IMG/VR virus record: IMGVR_UViG_3300032307_000968
Location: 1 to 24,992 of that record
Source: a virus
Length of the DNA: 24,992 bases
Direction: 5' to 3' (one strand)
Under the pieces are notes generated by a model. That model searched no databases and had not been told where the DNA came from. It worked only from the letters and a program-made list of their open reading frames with translations. A program made the translations under genes and the position numbers. Below are positions 1 to 7,030 of this stretch, piece after piece. The first letter of the stretch is position 1; each line of letters begins with the position of its first letter.

Positions 1-2796
1 AACAATGCTGGTGTTCTAACGGAAGAACTATACAACAATCCAGCGTTATTTAATGGTTCCGTAAGAACATTCTGGAAAATGCCAAATTATGGTTATTTGG
101 ATACGCAAGCAATCCAAAGACCTGACTACGATGCGTACATGAACCTAATTCCAAGGACAGGGGATGTACCACCATTCAAACTTATTCTGCCATCAGCGTC
201 ATTGGCTGTTGTTGACAATTACTCCAAGATTGATGATTTATTGTCCGTTTTTGACAAACAAGTTTTGGATTTGTTTGAAAGAGAATTTTTGAAATTCTCA
301 CAATCAGTGCTGAATTTCGACCCACAAGTTGGTGATGGAGATTTCATAATTGATGACTCAAGAGCGACATCAAGAGGAACAAATCCTCAAAATACAACAA
401 ACAATCAATCCTACAGAAACTTCCAGCTTCTTTTTAGAGAGCTTATGAGTGTTCCGTTGCCAACCTCGTTTGCAACTCAAGAGGATTTGTTTAAACAAGT
501 TATAGACGCTCAGTTTTCAAAATCTATGAGTGAAATCCAAAACTTGATGGAATATGATGTGGCTTTCAGACTTGGTAACCCAACCCAGTACAAAAGAAGA
601 GAAACTGATTCATATTTGAGTTATGTATTGGGAACCGCTAATGTAATTGACCCGATACCATTTGGTCCTTACGTTCAGGGTTCACTTCCAACATTTGGTG
701 GTTCAGTATCGGTGTTGCTGTCAGAAATAGACAATCCAGCAGCATGGCAAGCATTGCGTTTAAATGTTGGTTTTTCTGAAATCCCTGAGTTAGCTTATAA
801 TAATGCTGGTTCTTTTATTACAGACTTCTTTGTTGACAACAATATTGCTTTCACACAACAAAACGTTGAGTTTCTAGCACCAATAATAAAAATGTATGCA
901 ACACAAAAACTGGAAGACCCAGCTATTACAGATACACTTTTTGCTAGCTCACTTGAAACATATTTGTCTTTGACAATTGATATTCAGAACACATCATTAG
1001 ACAATACTCTCACTCTTGTACGTAAAGAATTGCCAAATATTACAGAGCTTCCGGAGAGAACCATCCAAAGTCAATTTGATTCCAAACAAAGTAAAGTTGA
1101 ACTTTACGAGGTGTTCAAAGCACTAAACGACAAATGGATTTCTGGTTCGGATTTTACAAATCAGACTTTATTCGAGGACATTTTGTTTTTGGATAGAGCA
1201 TCAAGAAATATTGGTGACAAAGTTATCTTAGACATATTCAATTTACAACAGCTTGTAAATCCAGAAAGTCTAAACTACAACATGAGCGTATTCACATTCA
1301 TAAGTGGTATTCTAACTCAGAACCATTTTACTGTAATGCCAATGCCTGCTTACGTAAACTTCTATAATGTTCAACAAGTATCCGCAAGTGCTCAACCAAA
1401 TATTGAGCCTGGTCGAGATTTTGCTAACAATATGTGGGGAACATTTTTGAGTGTGGATTATCGTAATTCAGGACCAAAATTAGTTTGTTTTTATTCAGAA
1501 AGACCTTCAACCTATTTGGATTTGAAGAGTGAAACCAAAAATTATTTATTCCGTAGTGATGCTTTTGACTTGAGAGAAGCAGAACTCAATCCACTTATTG
1601 AGGACCAAGCTGACAAGTCAGACTGGTCAGTTTCAAACAGAGTGGTAGGTTTTAACGTGGACATCGGTACTAGAAACCAAAATGTTTTTTACTCATTCAG
1701 TATCCAACAAGATGGGGGTAAAGCTACTTCAGAATCAATTCAACAAATTAATTTGATGTCTGCAAGTGCTGCGGGTAGAACAACAGCAACACAAAATGTT
1801 TCTCTGTACAACATTTACAAAAATATGAGTTACCAGTGTGAGGTAATTTCATTCGGGAATGCTCTTATTCAACCAACAATGTATTTCAACTTGAGACACG
1901 TTCCGTTGTTTAATGGTTCATACATGATTACTGAAGTTGTCCACACAATTTCACCAGGAACATTCCAGACAAAATTCAACGGAATTAGACAAAGCGTATT
2001 CACTTTACCGTTACTTGAAGGATATCTCCAGACAATCAATAAAAATTTGGTAACAAAATTATTGCAAGCCAGTAAACAAACTCGAGATGTATCTAGAGGA
2101 ACTACAACTACCACAACCCAGGGTAATAATGCAAATCTTTCTACTGATACAAGAACAAGTGGAGCAACTCAAAATTCTTGTATGTCAAAAGTTCTCAATG
2201 AGCCATATTTGAACACTTTAGGTTATGAATCTGTTGCTGGATTATCAACATCAATTAATACGGCTGGATTTGTTACTCTTCTGAATCAAGTTACAGATAG
2301 TGATGATTTGAAATTTATAATTTTTGTATTGTCCTATGCATCAACGGGGGTTGATAATAGATTTGACTCAGGAAATAACAACTATGGTAAGATTACGTTG
2401 AACTATGACTATGGTGCTACCGCAGACTTATATTTCCAAAGAAGGTATGTTTGTCGAAGTATGAAGACTTTAAGCTCTTCTGAGGTTTCAATGCCATTTG
2501 CAGTATTTGATAGTCCATTAAATTACATGAGATTTGTAAGGGACAGAGTTACCAATAATCTTGGAGAAATACGTCAAAAAAGTATTGAGGTATACTACCT
2601 CCAAAACTGGCCTTACCCAAGAGCGTCGTCACAAACCTCCAACTCAACACTTCAAGCAAATCTTACAAATGCTGTGATACTTGCTAAACAGTTAGGGCTA
2701 ACAACAACAATTCCAATTTTCACACCAGTTGCAACACCAACCCCCCAACCAAATAATATTAATCTAATCAATACTGTTACCCCAACTTGTACCTAA
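1..2796 (+). CDS. Baseplate hub-like tail protein, 5'-truncated, with a glucosaminidase-like C-terminal region
   Basis: The reading frame is already open at base 1, so the first in-frame ATG (position 79) is probably internal and the true start lies upstream; 931 residues are visible. The segment encoded by about 1800-2010 (YFNLRHVPLFNGSYMITEV, then H-I-G-F-T-F-G-R spaced as in hub proteins) resembles the end of the gp27/gpD-type tail hub fold, where a ring protein joins tail tube and baseplate. A Thr/Gln/Asn-rich linker (about 2080-2180) follows. The last domain (about 2184-2600) carries NNNYGKI and PFAVFDSPLNYMRF, which recall the NN-(F/Y)G-I and F-x-x-(Y/F)-D-S segments of glucosaminidase-type lysozyme domains. 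The Glu expected just before the NNNYG block is not obvious (YASTG stands where LESG is usual). The tail ends in a Thr/Pro-rich stretch. Hub assignment is inference from local motifs; the lytic domain is weaker. Confidence 0.6.
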   Translation, partial: NNAGVLTEELYNNPALFNGSVRTFWKMPNYGYLDTQAIQRPDYDAYMNLIPRTGDVPPFKLILPSASLAVVDNYSKIDDLLSVFDKQVLDLFEREFLKFSQSVLNFDPQVGDGDFIIDDSRATSRGTNPQNTTNNQSYRNFQLLFRELMSVPLPTSFATQEDLFKQVIDAQFSKSMSEIQNLMEYDVAFRLGNPTQYKRRETDSYLSYVLGTANVIDPIPFGPYVQGSLPTFGGSVSVLLSEIDNPAAWQALRLNVGFSEIPELAYNNAGSFITDFFVDNNIAFTQQNVEFLAPIIKMYATQKLEDPAITDTLFASSLETYLSLTIDIQNTSLDNTLTLVRKELPNITELPERTIQSQFDSKQSKVELYEVFKALNDKWISGSDFTNQTLFEDILFLDRASRNIGDKVILDIFNLQQLVNPESLNYNMSVFTFISGILTQNHFTVMPMPAYVNFYNVQQVSASAQPNIEPGRDFANNMWGTFLSVDYRNSGPKLVCFYSERPSTYLDLKSETKNYLFRSDAFDLREAELNPLIEDQADKSDWSVSNRVVGFNVDIGTRNQNVFYSFSIQQDGGKATSESIQQINLMSASAAGRTTATQNVSLYNIYKNMSYQCEVISFGNALIQPTMYFNLRHVPLFNGSYMITEVVHTISPGTFQTKFNGIRQSVFTLPLLEGYLQTINKNLVTKLLQASKQTRDVSRGTTTTTTQGNNANLSTDTRTSGATQNSCMSKVLNEPYLNTLGYESVAGLSTSINTAGFVTLLNQVTDSDDLKFIIFVLSYASTGVDNRFDSGNNNYGKITLNYDYGATADLYFQRRYVCRSMKTLSSSEVSMPFAVFDSPLNYMRFVRDRVTNNLGEIRQKSIEVYYLQNWPYPRASSQTSNSTLQANLTNAVILAKQLGLTTTIPIFTPVATPTPQPNNINLINTVTPTCT

Positions 2797-2808
2797 TATA
2801 AGTTTGAG

Positions 2809-2816
2809 TATATTTA
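2809..2816 (+). promoter_or_regulatory. Candidate Bacteroidota-type -7 box before the 74-aa gene
   Basis: TATATTTA matches the Bacteroidota -7 consensus TAnnTTTG at 7 of 8 positions. CTTG at 2786-2789 lies 19 nt upstream, close to the -33 TTTG element. Transcription would begin near 2822, about 10 nt before the ATG at 2832. AT-rich intergenic DNA makes chance matches likely, so this is only a candidate. Confidence 0.3.
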
Positions 2817-2831
2817 TTAAGAAAAAACAAC

Positions 2832-3056
2832 ATGAATATGAATTCATTATTAAACCAATATCTAGGAAAGCAAACAAGAGTTTCTGAAAAAGATAACGGA
2901 GATGGTACAAAACAAGTTTGTGACCTTGATACGGGTGACTGCTACACCATCAGAGAAAGAGATGGTTTGATTGAAAGAGCCGGACATGATGTTACTCTGA
3001 ATAGAAGAGTACGTGTCGAAACCCCAAATGGTATTAAACAACTTTTAAACGGCTAA
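2832..3056 (+). CDS. Small hypothetical phage protein (74 aa)
   Basis: I do not recognise a family. The product is a short, charged, hydrophilic protein with no signal peptide or membrane segment. It contains two cysteines in the motif CDLDTGDC, which could form a tight turn or a partial metal site. The region after it (YTIRERDGLIERAGHDVTLN) looks like short beta strands. A second ATG at 2838 is an alternative start; the first was kept because it follows an A-rich leader (AAGAAAAAACAAC), the usual context in this window. It lies 35 nt after the hub-like gene and 4 nt before the next one, so it is probably co-transcribed with the latter. A structural or tail-assembly accessory role is possible from position only. 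Confidence 0.7.
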   Translation: MNMNSLLNQYLGKQTRVSEKDNGDGTKQVCDLDTGDCYTIRERDGLIERAGHDVTLNRRVRVETPNGIKQLLNG

Positions 3057-3060
3057 TCAA

Positions 3061-3681
3061 ATGAGTATTGATAAGAAAATATTGAGAGAGATTGAAAGAC
3101 ATCATAAAATCAATAAGTATATTAACGAGCAAGAAGCTCCGTTAGTACCTGGTTTACCCGAACCAGGATTAGATGCGGCAGCTGAACCTGCAGCTCCAGT
3201 GGCTCCAGAAACACCACAAAAAATTGATTTGGCAACTGATACTGAAGTTGAAAAAATTGGTGCAGATGCTGGAACTGAAAGTGGTACTGAAGAATTGGAT
3301 GTTACTGAACTGGTGAATTCACAGAAAAAAATTGAGACCAAGCAAGAAGAATATTTTGAAAACTTATTTAGCTATTTGCAAAACCTTGAATCAAAACTAT
3401 CTGACATGGACAACTTGGTAAACAAGTTGAATGACATTGAATCAAAAATTGAAAAATTCAGACCTAAATCACCCGAAGAAAAATTAGCATTAAGAACAAT
3501 CGACTCTGGACCCTTCAACAAAAAGCTATCAGATTTTTTTGATGACAAAAAAGAAGATTGGGAAAAATCCGGAAAACACGAATACATTTTAACATCTGAC
3601 GAAATTGAAGACATAAGTCCTGCAGAAATTAAAAACACATTCAGACTTAACGACAAAAATCAACTACCTAACAAATTTTGA
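3061..3681 (+). CDS. Hypothetical protein with Ala/Pro-rich linker and coiled coil (206 aa)
   Basis: No family is recognised. Three parts are visible: a basic N-terminal helix (residues 1-25, MSIDKKILREIERHHKINKY), a low-complexity Ala/Pro/Glu-rich linker (about 26-80), and a long helical, probably coiled-coil segment (about 85-135, with heptad-like L/I spacing in LFSYLQNLESKLSDMDNLV). A charged C-terminal part (to residue 206) follows. The acidic, elongated design resembles scaffolds, chaperones or tail-assembly factors, but nothing seen here fixes the role. It starts 4 nt after the 74-aa gene's stop codon and is the last gene before a strong terminator, so it belongs to the hub-side transcription unit. 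A short inverted repeat inside it (3148-3154 with 3161-3167) arises from its PGLPEPGL repeat. Confidence 0.7.
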   Translation: MSIDKKILREIERHHKINKYINEQEAPLVPGLPEPGLDAAAEPAAPVAPETPQKIDLATDTEVEKIGADAGTESGTEELDVTELVNSQKKIETKQEEYFENLFSYLQNLESKLSDMDNLVNKLNDIESKIEKFRPKSPEEKLALRTIDSGPFNKKLSDFFDDKKEDWEKSGKHEYILTSDEIEDISPAEIKNTFRLNDKNQLPNKF

Positions 3682-3705
3682 TTTACGATATAATTTACTA
3701 TAATT

Positions 3706-3735
3706 GAGGTTGTGGCAACACAACCTTTTTTATTA
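3706..3735 (+). terminator. Intrinsic terminator with GCAA tetraloop
   Basis: GGTTGTG (3708-3714) pairs perfectly with CACAACC (3719-3725) around the loop GCAA (3715-3718), a GNRA tetraloop. Six T residues follow from 3726. It lies 25 nt after the stop of the 206-aa gene and separates the structural unit from the gp32-like gene. Confidence 0.9.
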
Positions 3736-3767
3736 TTTGACAACTTGAAATCTATTTTCTATCTTTT
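3736..3767 (+). promoter_or_regulatory. Promoter of the gp32-like gene, Bacteroidota type
   Basis: TTTG (3736-3739), a 20-nt spacer, then TATCTTTT (3760-3767) match the Bacteroidota -33 TTTG / -7 TAnnTTTG pattern with one mismatch in the -7 box. The same stretch also reads as TTGACA (3737-3742), 17 nt and TATCTT, so it could be read as a sigma70-like promoter. It lies directly downstream of a terminator, where a new promoter is needed. The predicted start near 3773 gives a leader of about 20 nt before the ATG at 3793. Confidence 0.55.
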
Positions 3768-3792
3768 AAACACTAACTTAAATTAATTTTCT

Positions 3793-4641
3793 ATGAGTTC
3801 ATTAGACGCAGTACTTGCACAGTACGAAAAAAACCAACAATCTGGTGGTGGTAACTTTGGTAAAATGTCTCAGGACGAGCGCATGAAGAAATACTTCGCA
3901 CTCATTCTTGATGACAAATCAAATTCCGGCACCCGTCGTGTCCGCATCCTTCCTACTTCGGATGGAAGCTCTCCTTTTAAGGAAGCGTGGTATCACGAAA
4001 TCCAAGTGGGTGGTAAATGGCAAAAATTTTACGACCCAGGAAAGAACGACAACGAGCGTTCTCCTTTAAATGAAGTTTATGAAGAACTTATGTCCACTGG
4101 TAAAGAGTCGGACAAAGAGCTTGCTAAACAATACAAGTCTCGTAAGTTTTACATCGTTAAGGTCATCGACCGTGACCACGAAGAAGATGGTGTTAAATTC
4201 TGGCGTTTCAAACACAATTACAAGAACGAAGGTATTCTCGACAAGATTATTCCTATCTGGCGTAACAAAGGTGATATTACTGACCCAGAAAAAGGTCGTG
4301 ACCTAATTATTGAATTGGGTAAGCAGAAGACACCAAAAGGAGCAGTTTATACAACAGTATCAACTATTATGTACGAAGACCCTTCAGCAATCCATGATGA
4401 CAAAGCAACTATGGAAGAATGGTTGAAGGATGAATTGGGATGGCAAGATGTATATTCTAAGAAACCAGTTGAGTACCTTGAAGCAATTGCACGTGGTGAG
4501 ACCCCACGTTGGGATAGTGAAAAAGGTGGTTATGTGTATGGTAACGACGAAGCATCTACCGAATCATTTGGTGGTACATCTTCATCAAGCTATCAGGACC
4601 CTCAAGCGGAATCAACACCTGACGAGGACCTACCATTTTAA
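3793..4641 (+). CDS. gp32-like single-stranded DNA-binding protein, zinc-less
   Basis: This protein coats single-stranded DNA during replication and recombination and recruits helicase and recombinase partners. At 282 aa it is close to T4 gp32 (about 300 aa). The core pattern fits gp32: a basic N-terminal arm, RRVRILP (48-54), an aromatic patch YHEIQVGGKWQKFY (67-80), and basic-aromatic KSRKFYIVKVIDRD (115-128) followed by KFWRFKHNYKNEGILDKI (135-152). T4 gp32 binds zinc through one His and three Cys; this protein has no cysteine at all, and the corresponding loop (about 80-100) is polar. A Ser/Gly-rich linker leads to an acidic end, DEDLPF (277-282), like the DDDIPF tip of bacterial SSB. The gene stands alone between two terminators with its own promoter, which suits a protein needed in large amounts. 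Family assignment is fairly secure. Confidence 0.85.
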   Translation: MSSLDAVLAQYEKNQQSGGGNFGKMSQDERMKKYFALILDDKSNSGTRRVRILPTSDGSSPFKEAWYHEIQVGGKWQKFYDPGKNDNERSPLNEVYEELMSTGKESDKELAKQYKSRKFYIVKVIDRDHEEDGVKFWRFKHNYKNEGILDKIIPIWRNKGDITDPEKGRDLIIELGKQKTPKGAVYTTVSTIMYEDPSAIHDDKATMEEWLKDELGWQDVYSKKPVEYLEAIARGETPRWDSEKGGYVYGNDEASTESFGGTSSSSYQDPQAESTPDEDLPF

Positions 4642-4653
4642 TTTAAGTTAGTT

Positions 4654-4677
4654 GGGTGGGGGAAACCCCACCCTTTT
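4654..4677 (+). terminator. Intrinsic terminator with GAAA tetraloop
   Basis: GGGTGGGG (4654-4661) pairs with CCCCACCC (4666-4673) around GAAA (4662-4665), followed by TTTT. The 8-bp GC-rich stem is strong for this AT-rich DNA. It ends the gp32-like transcript. The short T run may allow some read-through into the next gene, which starts 14 nt later and has no obvious promoter of its own. Confidence 0.88.
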
Positions 4678-4690
4678 AATTATTAGACCT

Positions 4691-4927
4691 ATGACTAAAG
4701 AAACTAGACAAAAAGCAATCGACAGTCTCAAAAAGAAATATGAGGCTCAGATTTTGGAAGCGGAAGCAACTATAATGATTTATCTTGAAAATGCTGCCGG
4801 TATTGGCGAACACCCACAGATGTTAGAAGAAATGGATAACATGGTGGAGAAGTTAGCAAATGCAAGCGACAAATTACAAGTATTAACCGAATTTTGGAAA
4901 TATAATGGCAATAAAGAAAGCAACTGA
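4691..4927 (+). CDS. Small helical protein of unknown function upstream of uvsX (78 aa)
   Basis: The frame is open back to a TTG at 4652, but that start would place coding sequence in the terminator stem. The ATG at 4691 (MTKETRQKAIDSLKKKY) is therefore chosen. The protein appears all-helical, with a charged first helix, a middle segment YLENAAGIGEHPQMLEEMD and a last helix ending at LTEFWKY. There are no cysteines and no membrane segment. Its 3' end overlaps the uvsX start by 23 nt, so the two are likely translationally coupled. In T4, small replication and late-transcription accessory genes (59, 33) lie near gene 32, so a loader or co-activator role is conceivable. I cannot assign one from sequence alone. 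Confidence 0.75.
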   Translation: MTKETRQKAIDSLKKKYEAQILEAEATIMIYLENAAGIGEHPQMLEEMDNMVEKLANASDKLQVLTEFWKYNGNKESN

Positions 4928-5921
4928 TTTTTCTTCATTTAAGAAGAAATATTCAACCTCAGCAAAGTATAAACCCCAAAGATTTTTTGATTTGGGAACA
5001 GAGTTCCTCGATGCAGTTGGTCTACCTGGACCAGCAATTGGTCACATCAATATGTTCCTTGGACACTCTGATACTGGTAAAACTACTGCATTAATTAAGA
5101 CAGCGGTTGATGCTCAGAAGAAGGAAATTCTTCCTGTCTTCATTATCACAGAGCAAAAGTGGAGTTTTGAGCACGCACGACTTATGGGCTTTCAGTGCGA
5201 AGAAGCTGTTGATGAGGAGACTGGAGAAATTGATTGGGATGGATTTTTTATCTTCAACAATAACTTTGATTACATTGAACAGATTACTGATTATATCAAC
5301 GACTTGTTGGATGCGCAAGAAAAAGGTGAGCTAGAGTACAGCTTGTGTTTTCTTTGGGATTCAATTGGTTCGGTACCATCAAAGATGACTTTTGAAGGTA
5401 AGGGTGGTAAACAACACAATGCAGCAACTTTAGCTGATAAGATTGGTATGGGTATCAACCAACGTATATCTGGTTCGAGAAAAGCAGAATCCAAATTTGA
5501 AAACAGTTTGATTATTGTGAATCAACCTTGGGTTGAACTTCCAGATAATCCTTACGGACAACCTAAAATCAAAGCTAAAGGTGGTGAAGCAGTATGGCTT
5601 AATAGCTCGTTAGTATTTTTGTTTGGAAATCAAAAAGGAGCTGGTACAACCAAAATTACAGCAACTAAGGACAAGCGGACAGTTAAGTTTGCTAGTAGAA
5701 CTAAGGTTTCTGTAATGAAGAACCACATTAATGGTTTGGGTTACGAGGATGGTAAAATTATTGTTACACCTCATGGGTTCCTTGCGGGTAAGGATACTAC
5801 AGAAGAAAAGGCTTCTATCGAAACTTATAAGAAAGAATATTCCGATTATTGGAAAGAAATAATTGGTAGTGATGGGGATTTCACTTTGAAGGAAGAAAAG
5901 GACCCAGAGAGCTTCTTATAA
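4905..5921 (+). CDS. uvsX: UvsX/RecA-like recombinase
   Basis: An ATP-dependent strand-exchange protein that forms filaments on single-stranded DNA and drives recombination-dependent replication and repair. At 338 aa it is shorter than T4 UvsX (about 390). Walker A is GHSDTGKT (residues 53-60). TEQ (82-84) supplies Glu83 as the likely catalytic glutamate. Walker B is the hydrophobic strand LCFLWD ending at Asp152. IIVNQPW near residue 204 corresponds to the RecA motif with the Gln switch residue. The C-terminus is charged. The start ATG at 4905 lies inside the end of the 78-aa gene, and no better start is available. It comes after the gp32-like gene and before the 5' nuclease, matching the T4 recombination-replication set. 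A hairpin follows the stop. Confidence 0.9.
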   Translation: MAIKKATDFSSFKKKYSTSAKYKPQRFFDLGTEFLDAVGLPGPAIGHINMFLGHSDTGKTTALIKTAVDAQKKEILPVFIITEQKWSFEHARLMGFQCEEAVDEETGEIDWDGFFIFNNNFDYIEQITDYINDLLDAQEKGELEYSLCFLWDSIGSVPSKMTFEGKGGKQHNAATLADKIGMGINQRISGSRKAESKFENSLIIVNQPWVELPDNPYGQPKIKAKGGEAVWLNSSLVFLFGNQKGAGTTKITATKDKRTVKFASRTKVSVMKNHINGLGYEDGKIIVTPHGFLAGKDTTEEKASIETYKKEYSDYWKEIIGSDGDFTLKEEKDPESFL

Positions 5922-5941
5922 GGCTTATTTAGTATGTTAAG

Positions 5942-5995
5942 AAATGAGTTGTGGCTTGGCTGACTTATGCGGCCAACCACCTCATTTTATTTGTT
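5942..5995 (+). terminator. Long bulged hairpin, probable terminator after uvsX
   Basis: AAATGAG (5942-5948) pairs with CTCATTT (5981-5987), GTGG (5951-5954) with CCAC (5977-5980), and TTGGC (5956-5960) with GCCAA (5972-5976). TT and C are bulged, and the loop is 11 nt. A T-rich run (TTTTATTTGTTG) follows. It is larger and less regular than the other terminators here, so a regulatory RNA structure in the leader of the next gene is also possible. Confidence 0.65.
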
Positions 5996-6011
5996 GAACA
6001 ATTGAAAAAAA

Positions 6012-6017
6012 ATGTAA
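6012..6017 (+). promoter_or_regulatory. ATG-TAA start-stop element just before a TTG start
   Basis: ATGTAA forms a one-codon reading frame, in frame with and immediately followed by the TTG that opens the 5' nuclease gene. It sits in an A-rich context typical of starts in this window, so ribosomes could initiate here and stop at once, tuning initiation at the TTG. Function is inferred only from position. Confidence 0.3.
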
Positions 6018-7028
6018 TTGAAAACTCTATTAGTTGATGGAGATAATTTATTCAAAATTGGATTCCATGGAGTCCGAGACTTATTCGTTGAGGGTAACCA
6101 CATCGGAGGAATCTACCACTTCCTCAACACCCTTAGAAAACAACTTGTGGATAATGAGTACGACAAAGTTGTCGTATTTTGGGATGGAAAACATAACTCC
6201 CAAGCTAGACGTGAATTATATCCTGCTTACAAATTAAATCGCAAGAACAATATGACTGAAGAAAAACTTGAGTCATACTATTCTCAAAAAAACAGGGTAA
6301 AACAATATCTAGAAGAAATTTTTGTTAGACAGGTAGAAATTGAAGGTAATGAATCTGATGATTTAATAGCTTTTTATTGTCAAATTTCACGAGATGAAAA
6401 TAAAATGATTTTTTCATCTGATAAAGATTTGCTCCAGTTAATTGATGAACGAACATCCTTGTATTCTCCCTTGCAAAAATATACCTACCAAAACGGTGAC
6501 CTTGTAAAATTTGGTAATTCGTACATTCCACATCAAAACATTCTGGTGGCTAAAATTTTTTTAGGAGACCAAAGTGATAATATACAAGGGATTAAACAAC
6601 TTGGTGAAAAAACATTTGTAAAATATTTTCCCGAGGTACTTGAAAAGCCCATTTCTATTGGTGATATTTTAACAAGAACAGAAGTTCTAGCAAAAGAAAA
6701 AGCAAAACAAAACGTATTCAAAAATATTCTCAATGGTTTAACTAAAGAAGGTGAATTAGGAAATGAATTCTACGTAATTAACCAAAAAATAATGGATTTG
6801 AATAATCCATTAATCACTGAAGAAGCTAAAGAAATTGTTCAACAATATTATTCTGAATCTTTGGACCCAGAGGGCCGGGAAAGAAAAACAATAATAATGA
6901 TGATGATGGAAGATGGATTCTTCAAGTATCTCCCAAAAACAGACGAAGCGTTCGTCGAATTTTTGAAACCCTTTTTAAAATTAACAAGAAAAGAAAAAAG
7001 ACAATTTAATCAAACTAAATCAAATTAA
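6018..7028 (+). CDS. rnh: RNase H / FEN-type 5'->3' nuclease
   Basis: Removes RNA primers and 5' flaps from lagging-strand fragments with two-metal catalysis. Acidic residues of the FEN/T4 RNase H family are visible: VDGDN (Asp7, Asp9), FWDGKHNSQARRELYPAYK (Asp56 and the following basic helix), EGNESDDLIA (Glu109/Glu112, Asp114, Asp115), SSDKDLLQLI (Asp135, Asp137) and GDQSDNIQGIKQLG (Asp184, Asp187, helix-hairpin-helix). It has 336 aa, slightly longer than T4 RNase H (305). The start must be TTG at 6018: an in-frame TAA precedes it directly, and the next Met (residue 79) would remove the first catalytic aspartates. A run of ATG codons (IIMMMMED, near residue 295) comes from a trinucleotide repeat at about 6888-6908. 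The gene opens the replication/nucleotide unit. Confidence 0.88.
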   Translation: MKTLLVDGDNLFKIGFHGVRDLFVEGNHIGGIYHFLNTLRKQLVDNEYDKVVVFWDGKHNSQARRELYPAYKLNRKNNMTEEKLESYYSQKNRVKQYLEEIFVRQVEIEGNESDDLIAFYCQISRDENKMIFSSDKDLLQLIDERTSLYSPLQKYTYQNGDLVKFGNSYIPHQNILVAKIFLGDQSDNIQGIKQLGEKTFVKYFPEVLEKPISIGDILTRTEVLAKEKAKQNVFKNILNGLTKEGELGNEFYVINQKIMDLNNPLITEEAKEIVQQYYSESLDPEGRERKTIIMMMMEDGFFKYLPKTDEAFVEFLKPFLKLTRKEKRQFNQTKSN

Positions 7029-7030
7029 AA

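Noticed and set aside
79-81. ATG at 79 as the real start of the first gene
   Set aside because: The same frame is open from base 1 with sequence of the same character, so the gene most likely begins upstream of the window.
3148-3167. Inverted repeat CCTGGTT / AACCAGG
   Set aside because: It comes from codons of the Pro-Gly repeat of the protein and has no T run, so not treated as a terminator.
4652-4690. N-terminal extension of the 78-aa protein from a TTG at 4652
   Set aside because: It would translate the terminator stem-loop (MGGGNPTLLIIRP); the ATG at 4691 lies just after the hairpin and gives a normal protein start.
6888-6908. AAT/ATG trinucleotide run in the 5' nuclease gene
   Set aside because: Too short to be a designed phase-variation tract and it keeps the reading frame; noted only as a small repeat.
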